A stretch of DNA of 64,000 bases, taken from Psychrobacter sp. Pi2-52 (lineage in GTDB: Bacteria > Pseudomonadota > Gammaproteobacteria > Pseudomonadales > Moraxellaceae). Location: contig NZ_CAJHBS010000004.1 in the NCBI RefSeq assembly GCF_904846705.1, positions 124,001 to 188,000 of the forward strand. Direction: 5' to 3'. The notes below the pieces were generated by a model that worked only from the letters and a program-made list of their open reading frames with translations, was not told the origin of the DNA and searched no databases. Shown here piece by piece: positions 9,791 through 18,918 of this stretch. Positions within the stretch are counted from its first letter, which is position 1, and each line of letters starts with the position of its first letter. Made by a program: the position numbers and the translations under genes.

Positions 9791-10996
9791 ATGTCAAAAT
9801 ACACCATGCCAGATGATAATCAGCTTCAAAACAATGGCCAAGCAAGCTTCACTGTATTCGGTGTTGGTGGCGGCGGCGGTAATGCAGTTGAACATATGGT
9901 ACAGCAAGGCATCAGAGGTGTAACGTTCGTTTGTGCCAATACAGATAAACAAGCGCTAGATCGTCTTACTGCACCGCACAAACTGCAATTAGGTGCAAAA
10001 ACGAACCGTGGTCTAGGGGCAGGCGCAAATCCAGAAGTGGGTCGTGAAGCAGCAGAGAGCGAAGAAGAAGCGATTCGCGCATTGCTTGAGCACTCGGATA
10101 TGGTATTTATCACTGCTGGTATGGGTGGCGGTACTGGTACAGGCGCAGCGCCAGTTGTTGCTCGTATTGCTAAAGAAATGGAAGTGCTGACCGTTGCGGT
10201 TGTGACCACGCCATTCAAATTCGAAGGTGGTAAGCGTATCAAAGCTGCTAAAGCAGGTATTGAGCAGCTGACTAACTTTGTCGACTCAATTATCACGATT
10301 CCAAATGATAAATTAATGAGTGTATACGGCAACATCTCTATGCAAGATGCTTTCAAAAAAGCGGATGATGTATTGCTGCATGCTGTTCAAGGTATTGCGG
10401 AAACCATTGCTAGCGAAGGTATGATCAACATCGACTTTAACGATATCCGTACGGCAATGACTGCGAAAGGTCATGCGATGATGGGTATTGGCCGTGCCAG
10501 CGGTGATGATCGTGCGCGTCAAGCGACTGAAAAAGCCATCAGATCACCACTACTTGATGATTTGCGTTTAGAAAATGCAAAAGGCCTATTGGTTAACGTT
10601 ATTTCTTCAGAATCATTGTCACTAGATGAGATGAGCAAAATCAGTGCAATAGTCGAAGAAATTACTGACATCGACGACGCTCACATTTTCTACGGTTCTG
10701 TGATTGATGAAAAAATGGGTGACGACTTACATGTAACCGTTATCGCAACTGGCTTAACGTTAGATGAGAATGCTGGACAAGAGCCAGAAGTAGTAGAGCA
10801 GCCAGTACCTTCTGTTAATAGCACGCAACCTGTTGATCCTAATGTGCATACCAGCGCTTTAAATAGTCAGAAGCAGTCTCAAGCTCAGCAGTATCAAGAT
10901 AGCGTTGCACGTCCTAGTGCAAGTGCACCTCAAGAGCAGCCTAAGACGAAAACAAATAGTATTCAAGACTATTTAAAGCGTCAACAGAATAAATAG
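9791..10996 (+). CDS. ftsZ: Cell division protein FtsZ
   Basis: Tubulin-like GTPase that forms the Z ring. 401 residues from the ATG at 9791, which has TGGAG ten bases upstream; the open frame extends further left but without support. The GTP-binding signature GGGTGTGAAPVVARI (about residue 110), FGVGGGGGNAVEHM (about residue 20, as VFGVGGGGGNA) and the T7 loop region FNDIRTAM are present. A Gln/Ser/Pro-rich linker of about 65 residues leads to the conserved C-terminal peptide IQDYLKRQQNK, which binds FtsA and ZipA. Confidence 0.98.
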   Translation: MSKYTMPDDNQLQNNGQASFTVFGVGGGGGNAVEHMVQQGIRGVTFVCANTDKQALDRLTAPHKLQLGAKTNRGLGAGANPEVGREAAESEEEAIRALLEHSDMVFITAGMGGGTGTGAAPVVARIAKEMEVLTVAVVTTPFKFEGGKRIKAAKAGIEQLTNFVDSIITIPNDKLMSVYGNISMQDAFKKADDVLLHAVQGIAETIASEGMINIDFNDIRTAMTAKGHAMMGIGRASGDDRARQATEKAIRSPLLDDLRLENAKGLLVNVISSESLSLDEMSKISAIVEEITDIDDAHIFYGSVIDEKMGDDLHVTVIATGLTLDENAGQEPEVVEQPVPSVNSTQPVDPNVHTSALNSQKQSQAQQYQDSVARPSASAPQEQPKTKTNSIQDYLKRQQNK

Positions 10997-11026
10997 TACT
11001 TCTAATTTACTGTGAGTAAGAAAAAG

Positions 11027-11051
11027 CCAGCGTTTTAACGCTGGTTTTTTT
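11027..11051 (+). terminator. Intrinsic terminator after ftsZ
   Basis: An 8-base perfect stem CCAGCGTT / AACGCTGG with a TT loop, followed by seven T. It separates ftsZ from lpxC. Confidence 0.9.
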
Positions 11052-11320
11052 GTGGTTAAGGAAAAATGAAACGTCTTGTATAAGAAAAATTATGACAATT
11101 TTCTATGTAATCTATATGTATATGATTGTCGAAACGTATATGAGCCTCGTTGTTTTATAGCATTAGGTAGGCCATATAAAGTAAAAATCAGCAATAGGAA
11201 GTTGACGATAAGTGTTATCAATCAAGGAGATAAGAAAATTAGCGCTTTTTATATATAGCGAATAAGGGGTCGGTAATGGTACACTATGTCAATTGTAACA
11301 AAATATGTGAGAAGACAACC
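11052..11320. other. Non-coding region upstream of lpxC
   Basis: With the ftsZ terminator this makes a 324-base gap. A TTGACG at about 11202 could be a -35 element, but I see no well-spaced -10. A 60-codon open frame (11076-11258) shows no ribosome site or plausible composition and is not called. Confidence 0.4.
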
Positions 11321-12238
11321 ATGAACCAAAGAACCATAAAAACAGCAATAGCCGTTACGGGTACTGGTCTACATAGTGGTCAGCCTGTTGACTTGGAGTT
11401 TCATCCGCAGCCGATTGACACTGGTATTGTTTTCGAGCGCTCTGACATAGAAGGTAGTCAACCAATCCCAGCGAGTGCGTTTTTAGTACAAGACACGATG
11501 ATGTCATCGAACTTAGTGTTTGGTGGTACGCGAGTAGGGACGGTTGAGCATCTGCTTAGTGCCATCGCTGGTCTAGGATTAGACAATCTGTTAGTTCGGG
11601 TCTCTGCTTCAGAGATACCAATTATGGATGGTAGCGCTGCGCCTTTTGTTGCGCTCTTACTAGATGCAGGATTTTGTGAGCAAGAAGCGGCCAAGAAATT
11701 TATTAAAATTATACGTCCAGTACGAGTAAAGCTGGAAGATAAGTGGGCAGAGCTACGTCCTTATGAAGGGTATGAATTAAACTTTGAGATTGATTTTGAT
11801 CATCCTGCGTTTGATAAGAACTTTCAGCATGCACAGTTGCAGTTCTCTACACAGAACTTCATCGAACAATTAAGCACTGCGCGTACTTTTGGATTTTTAC
11901 GTGATATAGAAGCGCTACGTCAAAATAACCTAGCATTAGGTGGCAGTATGGAAAACGCCATCGTTATCGATGATGCCAACATACTTAATGCAGAAGGCTT
12001 ACGTTTTAACGATGAGTTTGTCCGTCATAAAATTTTAGATGCTTTGGGAGATTTGCATCTGATTGGCTACCCAATTTTAGGTCGTTTTAATGCCTATAAG
12101 TCTGGTCATGCTCTGAATAATTTATTGGTACGTGAAATACTGTCTGACGAAGATAATTTTGAAATTGTAACTTTTGATGACAATGTAACCTGTCCTATCG
12201 AGTATTTACCGCTTAACGATTTGGTTATTGAAGGATAA
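11321..12238 (+). CDS. lpxC: UDP-3-O-acyl-GlcNAc deacetylase
   Basis: Zinc amidase for the committed step of lipid A synthesis. 305 residues from the ATG at 11321, the same length as E. coli LpxC; the frame stays open further upstream but without a better start. Zinc ligands fit the His of TVEHLLSAIAG (about 79) and the His and Asp of VRHKILDALGDL (about 238 and 242); the catalytic His is in SGHALNN (about 265). In E. coli LpxC is degraded by FtsH, also encoded in this window. A long terminator follows. Confidence 0.97.
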   Translation: MNQRTIKTAIAVTGTGLHSGQPVDLEFHPQPIDTGIVFERSDIEGSQPIPASAFLVQDTMMSSNLVFGGTRVGTVEHLLSAIAGLGLDNLLVRVSASEIPIMDGSAAPFVALLLDAGFCEQEAAKKFIKIIRPVRVKLEDKWAELRPYEGYELNFEIDFDHPAFDKNFQHAQLQFSTQNFIEQLSTARTFGFLRDIEALRQNNLALGGSMENAIVIDDANILNAEGLRFNDEFVRHKILDALGDLHLIGYPILGRFNAYKSGHALNNLLVREILSDEDNFEIVTFDDNVTCPIEYLPLNDLVIEG

Positions 12239-12399
12239 ATACAGGAATATACAGGAAGTATCGAAACATTTACGCAATATTACATAGAAAGCTCATAATT
12301 ACATTTATATAATATTCTATATTATGAATATATCGTCTATATGAATATATGAATTTTCCGTTAAGGCATATAATATAAAAGCTGTAGATGATTTTTAAG

Positions 12400-12452
12400 T
12401 CCTTCATCGGTTATATCCATAATCTGGATGTAACCGATGAAGGATTTTTTTT
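12400..12452 (+). terminator. Very long intrinsic terminator after lpxC
   Basis: A 20-base stem (12400-12419 with 12425-12444) with a single mismatch and the loop TAATC, followed by eight T. It ends lpxC transcription ahead of the convergent dciA. The 298-base gap around it (12239-12536) holds no gene that I can see. Confidence 0.93.
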
Positions 12453-12536
12453 ATCTGATACATTACAAAAATCCATCTTTATCAGTGCTATCACCCGCTC
12501 TTATTTACATAACTTTACATTTAACGGTCGGTATTT

Positions 12537-13052
12537 TTAATGATTAATCAAACGCAAAAGGGCTTTTTTGAGATTTTCATCAGTGGTGACATGCTCTGCG
12601 GCCTGTGATATAGTCCGTTTTGTGTTCTGGCTAAGCGCCTGATTTTCATTGGCTTTACGAGAATTTGGCAAGTGCAGTGAGGATGTTGATGATTGTTTAG
12701 ATGAATAATTATCGGCAGAGCTTTTAGCCACAACGACGCGAATTTGCTTGAGTTGTTTAAATGTAATTGACTGCTCTGTTAGTATTTGCAAATACGAGCT
12801 ATGTAAATAGCGAATATGATTTGCTGCTGTCATTGAGCTAACACTTAATATCAACTGCTCAGGTGATAAGCCTACAACCCAACAGGTATTGAGTATTTCT
12901 TCAGGTAGACAGTCTACCAATAGCTCTTTTATCTCGTTGGTTGCTTCTATATATAGTCGCATGTTGTTAGCAAGGGTTTGAGGTAGCGCGCTACCAGCAA
13001 ATGCTTGATGATCTATAAGCTGGGCAAGCCGATTAGGTTGTTTTTTTGACAT
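12537..13052 (-). CDS. dciA: DciA-type replicative helicase loader (DUF721)
   Basis: DciA (DUF721) loads the DnaB helicase in bacteria that lack DnaC or DnaI. 171 residues. The DUF721 core covers about residues 10-110: a helical N-terminus, then the KH-like part including CWVVGLSPEQLILSVSS and AANHIRYLHSSYL. The C-terminal 60 residues are polar (SNSRKANENQ and similar) and probably disordered, as is usual. It faces lpxC and diverges from the CHAP gene. No strong ribosome site is seen. Confidence 0.85.
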   Translation of the reverse strand: MSKKQPNRLAQLIDHQAFAGSALPQTLANNMRLYIEATNEIKELLVDCLPEEILNTCWVVGLSPEQLILSVSSMTAANHIRYLHSSYLQILTEQSITFKQLKQIRVVVAKSSADNYSSKQSSTSSLHLPNSRKANENQALSQNTKRTISQAAEHVTTDENLKKALLRLINH

Positions 13053-13301
13053 CGTAAGTACTCATCTAATAGGTGACAAACTCGATACTCATAACAGACA
13101 TGCTAAAAGCAATATATAGCAGATGGCTTATAAGATAGTTGACTAGGTGGGAGGTACTACTGGCACTAGTCACTATTTGAAAAGAATGAACCGTTGTAAT
13201 AGGGATTTTATCACGTCTATTTGATGATTATATCCTCTAAATTAATTGATGCTTCGTTACGGATGACGAGCAGACTTGTATTAACAATAGGTAGTAAATT
13301 T

Positions 13302-14030
13302 ATGAAACAAGCTTTATTAATTTTGTCAGTATTGGGAATGGGTATCGCACAGACGAGTGGTGCTGCCGAAACAACCTTTCAACCAAATAATACCTTGAGT
13401 CATACCATCACAAATATTTCTACTTCTGCGAACTACGGTTCTAGTCGCAACATCTATAGCACTAGCAGTGGTGCCCATGTATATAGCAACGATGAGATCA
13501 GTCAAGCAATTGACAACCTAAGCGCTCATGCTAAGCAAAAAGAATACCAACTAGCTTCACTGACCAGTCGTTTGTCTTACGAACAGCGTCAGCAGCAAGC
13601 AAGCCGTGTACCTGACCGCAACTCTGCTCCTGCTATTGCAGCAGCAAATGCCTCTCGCGTTGCACTATCTAGAAGCTCTGGCTACTGTGCTCGCTATGTA
13701 CGTAAAGCATTACAATCAGCAGGTTACGAATTTACGCCTAACCCTTCAGCCTATCAGTACGCCTCTCGTGGCACGCTAGCGCAAGCAGGCTTTACCAAGA
13801 TCAGTAACGACATGGCACCACAAGTTGGTGATGTTGTTGTCTATAACCGTACGTCAAGCCGTCCACACGGTCATATCCAGATCTTTGATGGCAATGACTG
13901 GGTATCTGATTTCCGTCAAAACAGCATCAGCCCATATAGCGGTAATTATAGCTATACGACATGGCGTGATTCGCAGTATGTTGACGATGCATCAGATCGT
14001 GGTATCTACCTTGCGATGGCTGACAAATAA
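13302..14030 (+). CDS. Secreted CHAP-domain protein (probable peptidoglycan hydrolase)
   Basis: 242 residues starting MKQALLILSVLGMGIAQ, a signal peptide with probable cleavage near GAAE. The ATG at 13302 follows AGG at ten bases; the frame also opens upstream at 13221 but that would hide the signal peptide. A Ser/Thr/Asn-rich stretch and a short helical segment precede a CHAP-like NlpC/P60-fold domain (about residues 120-240). Its likely catalytic Cys is in SGYCARYVRKAL and the His in RPHGHIQIFDG. CHAP enzymes cut peptidoglycan peptides; substrate here is not known. It has its own terminator. Confidence 0.82.
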   Translation: MKQALLILSVLGMGIAQTSGAAETTFQPNNTLSHTITNISTSANYGSSRNIYSTSSGAHVYSNDEISQAIDNLSAHAKQKEYQLASLTSRLSYEQRQQQASRVPDRNSAPAIAAANASRVALSRSSGYCARYVRKALQSAGYEFTPNPSAYQYASRGTLAQAGFTKISNDMAPQVGDVVVYNRTSSRPHGHIQIFDGNDWVSDFRQNSISPYSGNYSYTTWRDSQYVDDASDRGIYLAMADK

Positions 14031-14084
14031 ACATCGGTTAAGTGAAGTAAGCATCAGTTAAATAAGACTAAAGTTTTCTCCAAA

Positions 14085-14122
14085 CTCAGTAATGCTCTTT
14101 ATGACATTACTGGGTTTTTTTT
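14085..14122 (+). terminator. Intrinsic terminator after the CHAP gene
   Basis: A 10-base stem CTCAGTAATG / CATTACTGGG (one G-U pair) with a 10-base loop, followed by eight T. Confidence 0.9.
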
Positions 14123-14185
14123 GTGCTTTGAATAATTACATCTAAGAATAGCTATGTTTAAATGAGTGCAGTTCCTATAAACAAA

Positions 14186-14959
14186 TCAAAGCTCAAAATT
14201 TGGCCAATAGTCGCGTTTGTGAAAATCAGGCGGGGAGGCATGGGCCGAGGCAAAGTATAAGTCAGTTTTGCCAAACCATAAGATGACACAAGGATGTATT
14301 TGTTCAACCTTCATGTTTGCAATAGCGTATTGTTGATTCGGTAGTTGAGTTATAGGCAGGCTAAAGCTACGCTCATAACGGAAAGGTGTCTGCACTACCG
14401 TTGGAGTGCTAGATAACGGGTTCTCCCCTGATATATCTGCTAGCTCTTTACAGTTACGCCAATTAATAGATGCGCGCGTGGTTCCGTCGGTTTCATACAA
14501 CGGTACTGGCGGTAGTGCCGCAGGGTTACGATAGTTTTCAAATTGATAAAGTGCATAACGACCATCAGGGCTAGTATTGATCTCTATATAAGCGGTTGCT
14601 TGCTGAAGTGGTATCTTGTGAGGTTCTATCTGGTGAGTTGCTACGATATCTTCGTCATCATTCTTACAGCCCGCAATCTTGCTGCCAGCAATAAAGCATT
14701 CAAGGCACGTTTCTTCCCATAGGTAATCAGTGAAATTTACTTGAGTTTGTTGCCATGTTGACCAATTGAGTTGGTTTGCCAAAGTTTGGCTAGGCAAAGT
14801 CACTTGATAGGTCAGCACTAGTTGCAAAGCTGGTTGCTGGATGATCTCTGCACTTACTCCGATAGAGATATTCTCAAGCGCTTCTATAGACACGCCTAAT
14901 TGCTGAGCGTCTTTCGCTATCGTCTCTGTGGCTATAGAGAGGTTAAAAGATTGGTTCAT
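14186..14959 (-). CDS. DOMON-like domain protein
   Basis: 257 residues from MNQSFNL; an in-frame TTG at 15004 would add 15 residues. It matches the DOMON-like / carbohydrate-binding family 9-like pattern: LWEETCLECFIAG (about residue 85), AYIEINTSPDGRYALYQFENYR split across a beta strand pair (about 130-150), and LYFASAHASPPDFHKRDYW at the C-terminus. Members of this bacterial family have no established function; the fold binds sugars or haem elsewhere. There is no signal peptide, so it appears cytoplasmic. An insertion of about 20 residues (KIAGCKNDDEDIVATHQIEP) splits the first motif pair. I am fairly sure of the family and unsure of the role. Confidence 0.75.
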   Translation of the reverse strand: MNQSFNLSIATETIAKDAQQLGVSIEALENISIGVSAEIIQQPALQLVLTYQVTLPSQTLANQLNWSTWQQTQVNFTDYLWEETCLECFIAGSKIAGCKNDDEDIVATHQIEPHKIPLQQATAYIEINTSPDGRYALYQFENYRNPAALPPVPLYETDGTTRASINWRNCKELADISGENPLSSTPTVVQTPFRYERSFSLPITQLPNQQYAIANMKVEQIHPCVILWFGKTDLYFASAHASPPDFHKRDYWPNFEL

Positions 14960-15064
14960 TATGAGTACATCTCGACGGTAATAATAAAGAGGTGATAGTG
15001 ACAAGAGAAATCATACTGATTAAGGACACTAATACTATATGGTAAGTATAACCGAGACTATCGG

Positions 15065-15099
15065 AAAACATAAAAGCCGCGAGCAAGGTGCGTCGCGGC
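15065..15099 (-). terminator. Intrinsic terminator after yhbY
   Basis: Stem GCCGCGA / TCGCGGC with a 10-base loop. Read on the minus strand it is followed by TTTTATGTTTT, so it serves yhbY, which ends 80 bases upstream. Confidence 0.75.
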
Positions 15100-15178
15100 C
15101 TTTGTATTTCATTATCATTTGGCTATGATATAAGTGAACATAAAACCCAGTCACTTAATTCCAGTCGGTTATGACATG

Positions 15179-15490
15179 TTACTGTGCGTGACGTGCTAGG
15201 TTAGACAGTTTTGGGTTGGCATTTGGGTTTTGACGTAGCAATAATGCCATACGACCAATAGAATGAACCAAAGACGCATTAGCCGCTTTAGCAAGTTCAG
15301 CGCCAACGATATCACGTTCTTCTTTCGTGCCAGCAGGCAATTTCACTTTGATAAGTTCATGATCTGTTAGCGCGCGATCGATTTCTTCAGTGATGGTTGG
15401 AGTAATACCCTTGTTGCCGATCATAACGATAGGCTTTAGCTCGTGACCGATGCCTTTTAGACGTTTAATGGTAGCGTTATCGAGTTGCAT
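15179..15490 (-). CDS. yhbY: YhbY/CRM-domain ribosome-associated RNA-binding protein
   Basis: 103 residues (E. coli YhbY 97). A single CRS1/YhbY domain binds pre-50S ribosomal particles and RNA. The signature loop GNKG is in IVMIGNKGITP, and the middle reads ELIKVKLPAGTKEER. The start MQLDNATIK at 15490 has AGGA seven bases upstream. It diverges from rlmE across a 334-base gap, the same arrangement as yhbY/rlmE-ftsH in E. coli. The last dozen residues are a short polar tail. Confidence 0.93.
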   Translation of the reverse strand: MQLDNATIKRLKGIGHELKPIVMIGNKGITPTITEEIDRALTDHELIKVKLPAGTKEERDIVGAELAKAANASLVHSIGRMALLLRQNPNANPKLSNLARHAQ

Positions 15491-15740
15491 AGAATTCCTA
15501 GGTGTTGGTAAAAATAAAAATGGTACTGTCAAAAACAGTTATTGATCATTATAGATAATCTGTGACCATCTTGCATGAGATCAGCAGGATTTTGCACGAT
15601 TTTACGTGACGAAAATGTTAAACTGAATGTTTGGTACATTATAAACGCTACTGCCTTATAAAACAGTTATTTAACCAATAGAATTTGGTCAGTTTGCAAC
15701 CAACCATGAATAAAAAATCTGATTAACACCGTATTTAGAA

Positions 15741-15757
15741 TAATCCGCAACGGATTA
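15741..15757. promoter_or_regulatory. Perfect 7-base dyad in the yhbY-rlmE divergent region
   Basis: TAATCCG-CAA-CGGATTA. The symmetry is that of a dimeric regulator site, between two divergent genes. The regulator is unknown and chance is possible. Confidence 0.35.
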
Positions 15758-15824
15758 ATATCAGTTTGTAAGTGATAGCGCAATTAAAGCAGCTAGATTT
15801 AGTAAAGCAATAGGAGCAGGTATT

Positions 15825-16457
15825 TTGGCCACGCGTATCGAAAACAAAAAACTATCAAAGAGCAGCAGTGCTTGGATGAAAGAGCATATTGATGATCATT
15901 ATGTGCAAAAAGCTCAAAAAGATGGCTACCGTGCCCGTGCCGCTTATAAATTATTAGAAATTAATGAAAAAACCAACCTGATCAAAAAAGGCATGACGGT
16001 CGTAGATTTGGGCAGTGCGCCTGGTAGCTGGTCACAAGTGGCTGGTCGATTGGTAGGTGATGATGGTATCTTGATTGCCTCTGATATTTTGGCGATGGAT
16101 ACTTTGCCTGATGTGACCTTTATTCAGGGTGATTTTCGTGAAGCCGAAGTGTTTGACGCTATTATGGCAGAAGTGGGTGATAGACAAGTCGATGTCGTAT
16201 TGTCTGACATGGCACCCAACACGGCTGGGAATAGTGCTATCGATCAGCCACGTATGATGTACTTATGTGAGCTGGCAGTAGACTTCGCGCTTGCAACCTT
16301 ACCAGAAGGTGGCGCACTTATTATGAAAGTGTTTCAAGGCGAGGGTACACAAGAATTACGCAAGCAGATGCAGCAGGATTTTAGTAAGATTCGTAGTATA
16401 AAGCCAGGTGCGTCACGACCACGCTCAAAAGAGATGTTTTGGATAGCGATTAAATAG
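15825..16457 (+). CDS. rlmE: 23S rRNA (uridine-2552 2'-O) methyltransferase
   Basis: SAM-dependent 2'-O methylation of U2552 in the ribosomal A loop (RlmE/FtsJ/RrmJ). 210 residues (E. coli 209). The start is a TTG at 15825, supported by AGGAG eight bases upstream and by family length. Motifs seen: the first catalytic Lys in RAAYKLLEI, the SAM loop VVDLGSAPGSWSQVAG, the catalytic Asp in VVLSDMAPNTAGN, Lys in LIMKVFQGEG, and the Glu near the C-terminus in RSKEMFW. It lies upstream of ftsH as in enterobacteria, but 401 bases apart. Confidence 0.96.
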   Translation: MATRIENKKLSKSSSAWMKEHIDDHYVQKAQKDGYRARAAYKLLEINEKTNLIKKGMTVVDLGSAPGSWSQVAGRLVGDDGILIASDILAMDTLPDVTFIQGDFREAEVFDAIMAEVGDRQVDVVLSDMAPNTAGNSAIDQPRMMYLCELAVDFALATLPEGGALIMKVFQGEGTQELRKQMQQDFSKIRSIKPGASRPRSKEMFWIAIK

Positions 16458-16858
16458 TTTTAACATCAATAGGTTGCTGCTCTTGTAAGCGTGAGGGTAA
16501 AACACCATAAAGTGTTATTATTGCGATATAAAATCTGCGTCAATTGTTAAATGAATAATCGTGAAACCTGCTTGAATTATGCGGGTTAGCACCACATATC
16601 ATGGTATATTACCTTTGTTTTTAGCATACGTTTTAGGCAAAGTCGTCTGATAATAAGCGTTTTACAAGCTCAATGATCGTATATCTATGTTTATCTCATA
16701 CTGATTATTTATAAAAACAATTTTTAGGCTACCTATAAATCATATAAGTTTAATTTAGCAGCTTTTTATTATCAGGATATTCGTTAAAAATGAGCAATAC
16801 GTTTATAGACGTCACGTGTTTAATAAACACACCAATAAGTAAGGGATGGGAATAACTA
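16458..16858. other. 401-base gap between rlmE and ftsH
   Basis: No gene seen. The region carries a candidate heat-shock promoter (16571-16599) and a weak hairpin AACAC/GTGTT at 16501-16516. Its size suggests that ftsH has its own promoter rather than only read-through from rlmE. Confidence 0.6.
16571..16599 (+). promoter_or_regulatory. Candidate sigma-32 promoter for ftsH
   Basis: CTTGAA at 16571-16576, a 15-base spacer, then CCACATAT at 16592-16599. The known sigma-32 consensus is CTTGAA, 13-17 bases, CCCCATNT, so there is one mismatch in the defined positions. ftsH is heat-shock controlled in E. coli. The start codon is about 260 bases away, which would give a long leader. Confidence 0.5.
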
Positions 16859-18754
16859 GTGAGCGACATGGTAAAAAATACCTTATTGTGGCTGGTGGTA
16901 ATCGGCGTTTTGGTGCTGGTGTTTAGCGGCTTTGATCAATCCTCTGAGCCGGATAACCTTAACTACTCTGAGTTTGTGACCGCAGTGTCAGAGAACCAAG
17001 TAGCCAGTGTCGAGATCGACGGCGAACAGATCACCGGCGAAAAGAAAAATGGCTCATCTTTTGAGACCATTAGACCAGCTGTGTCAGATGACCAGCTCAT
17101 GCCAATGCTACGTGAGAACCAAGTCGAAGTTCAAGGAACTGCACCGAAGCGCCAAAGCGTATTAATGCAATTACTGATAGCCAGCTTCCCAATTCTATTG
17201 ATTATTGGTCTGTTCTTATTCTTTATGCGTAACATGCAGGGCGGCGCTGGCGGTAAAGGCGGCGGCCCAATGAGCTTTGGTAAATCGAAAGCAAAAATGC
17301 TAACTGAAGATCAAATCAACGTTAACTTCGAAGATGTGGCTGGTTGTGAAGAAGCCAAAGAAGAAGTCGTTGAAGTGGTTGAGTTCTTACGTGATCCAGA
17401 CAAATTTACCAAACTGGGTGCAACGATTCCTCGTGGTATCTTGATGGTAGGTCCTCCAGGTACGGGTAAAACCTTGCTAGCGAGAGCTATTGCTGGTGAA
17501 GCTAAAGTGCCGTTCTTCTCAATTTCAGGTTCTGATTTTGTTGAGATGTTTGTCGGTGTTGGTGCATCACGTGTCCGTGATATGTTCGAACAAGCAAAGA
17601 AAAGTGCGCCTTGTATCATCTTTATTGATGAGATTGATGCAGTTGGTCGTCATCGTGGTTCCGGTATGGGCGGCGGTAACGATGAACGCGAGCAGACATT
17701 GAACCAATTATTGGTTGAGATGGATGGTTTTGAAGGTAATGAAGGCGTTATCGTCATTGCCGCTACCAACCGTGCTGACGTGCTTGATAAAGCATTATTG
17801 CGTCCAGGTCGTTTTGACCGTCAGGTACAAGTAGGCTTGCCGGATATCAAAGGCCGTGAACAAATCCTAAAAGTTCATTTGAAGAAACTGCCGAATACAA
17901 TCAGTGTAGATGCCAGTTCTCTTGCTCGTGGTACGCCTGGATTTAGTGGTGCACAGCTTGCTAACCTTGTAAACGAAGCTGCATTGTTCGCCGCGCGTCG
18001 TAACAAGACTAGCGTCGATATGAATGACTTTGAAGATGCTAAAGACAAGTTGTATATGGGACCTGAGCGCAAGTCCATGGTAATCCGCGAAGAAGAACGC
18101 CGTGCCACTGCTTATCACGAAGCAGGTCATGCGTTAGTAGCTGAGCTATTGCCAGGTACAGATCCGGTGCATAAGGTTACTATTATGCCGCGTGGCTTTG
18201 CCCTTGGTGTCACTTGGCAGTTGCCCGAGCATGATCAGACCAGTATGTATAAGTCGAAAATGCTGAGCGACATTGCTATTTTGTTCGGTGGTCGTATCGC
18301 TGAAGAAGTGTTTATTAATCAGATGTCAACGGGTGCTTCGAACGACTTTGAACGAGCTACTAAAATGGCACGTGCAATGGTCACTAAGTACGGTATGTCT
18401 GATGCACTTGGTATCATGGTGTACGAAGATGACGACAACTCGCAAGGATATTTCGGCGGTGGTGGTCGTACCATCTCTGAAGCTACGCAGCAGAAGGTTG
18501 ATGAAGAAGTGCGTCGTATGCTAGAAGAGCAGTATGATATCGCTCGTGAATTGATTGAAGCCAACCAAGACAAAATGCATGCAATGGTTGATGCGCTTAT
18601 GAACTGGGAAACTATTGATCGTGACCAGCTGCAAGATATTTTAGCAGGTGAAGAACCACGTCCACCTAGAGTTTACCAGCATAACGAAGTAAACTTGTCG
18701 AAAAATGATGTTAAAACAACGGGTGCTACACCGCCACCACTACCAGCGATGTAA
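16859..18754 (+). CDS. ftsH: ATP-dependent zinc metalloprotease FtsH
   Basis: Membrane-bound AAA+ protease that removes misassembled membrane proteins and regulators such as LpxC. 631 residues (E. coli 644). Two membrane segments (about 5-25 and 100-122) flank a periplasmic part; then Gly-rich linker, AAA domain with Walker A GPPGTGKT (about 198), Walker [12 protein letters not shown] and [12 protein letters not shown], and the protease domain with HEAGH (His420, Glu421, His424). A GTG start at 16859 follows GGATGGG by eight bases. It ends with a proline-rich tail. Confidence 0.98.
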   Translation: MSDMVKNTLLWLVVIGVLVLVFSGFDQSSEPDNLNYSEFVTAVSENQVASVEIDGEQITGEKKNGSSFETIRPAVSDDQLMPMLRENQVEVQGTAPKRQSVLMQLLIASFPILLIIGLFLFFMRNMQGGAGGKGGGPMSFGKSKAKMLTEDQINVNFEDVAGCEEAKEEVVEVVEFLRDPDKFTKLGATIPRGILMVGPPGTGKTLLARAIAGEAKVPFFSISGSDFVEMFVGVGASRVRDMFEQAKKSAPCIIFIDEIDAVGRHRGSGMGGGNDEREQTLNQLLVEMDGFEGNEGVIVIAATNRADVLDKALLRPGRFDRQVQVGLPDIKGREQILKVHLKKLPNTISVDASSLARGTPGFSGAQLANLVNEAALFAARRNKTSVDMNDFEDAKDKLYMGPERKSMVIREEERRATAYHEAGHALVAELLPGTDPVHKVTIMPRGFALGVTWQLPEHDQTSMYKSKMLSDIAILFGGRIAEEVFINQMSTGASNDFERATKMARAMVTKYGMSDALGIMVYEDDDNSQGYFGGGGRTISEATQQKVDEEVRRMLEEQYDIARELIEANQDKMHAMVDALMNWETIDRDQLQDILAGEEPRPPRVYQHNEVNLSKNDVKTTGATPPPLPAM

Positions 18755-18780
18755 GTGCTAGCGTATTCATGTTTGATAAA

Positions 18781-18807
18781 AAGCCCTTTACGATAAAGGG
18801 CTTTTTT
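18781..18807 (+). terminator. Intrinsic terminator after ftsH
   Basis: Stem GCCCTTTA / TAAAGGGC with a CGA loop, followed by six T. Confidence 0.93.
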
Positions 18808-18918
18808 ATTGTCATCATTTTATCAAGGGTTTAGAACCCTATAAGATTTACTGGTATCATAAGCATAGATAACAATAACTAAAGCTACATTATAAATTTT
18901 ACTTGTGATGGATTATTC

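Noticed and set aside
9826-10356. 176-codon open frame antisense to ftsZ
   Set aside because: It mirrors ftsZ codon use, has a Ser/Ala/Thr/Pro-rich composition typical of antisense frames, and has no ribosome site.
11076-11258. 60-codon frame between ftsZ and lpxC
   Set aside because: No ribosome site, unusual composition (many Tyr, Asn and Lys), and it lies where a promoter is expected.
14186-14959. QueF or another metabolic enzyme for the gene next to yhbY
   Set aside because: The sequence lacks the QueF Cys/Asp active-site motif and instead fits the DOMON-like pattern.
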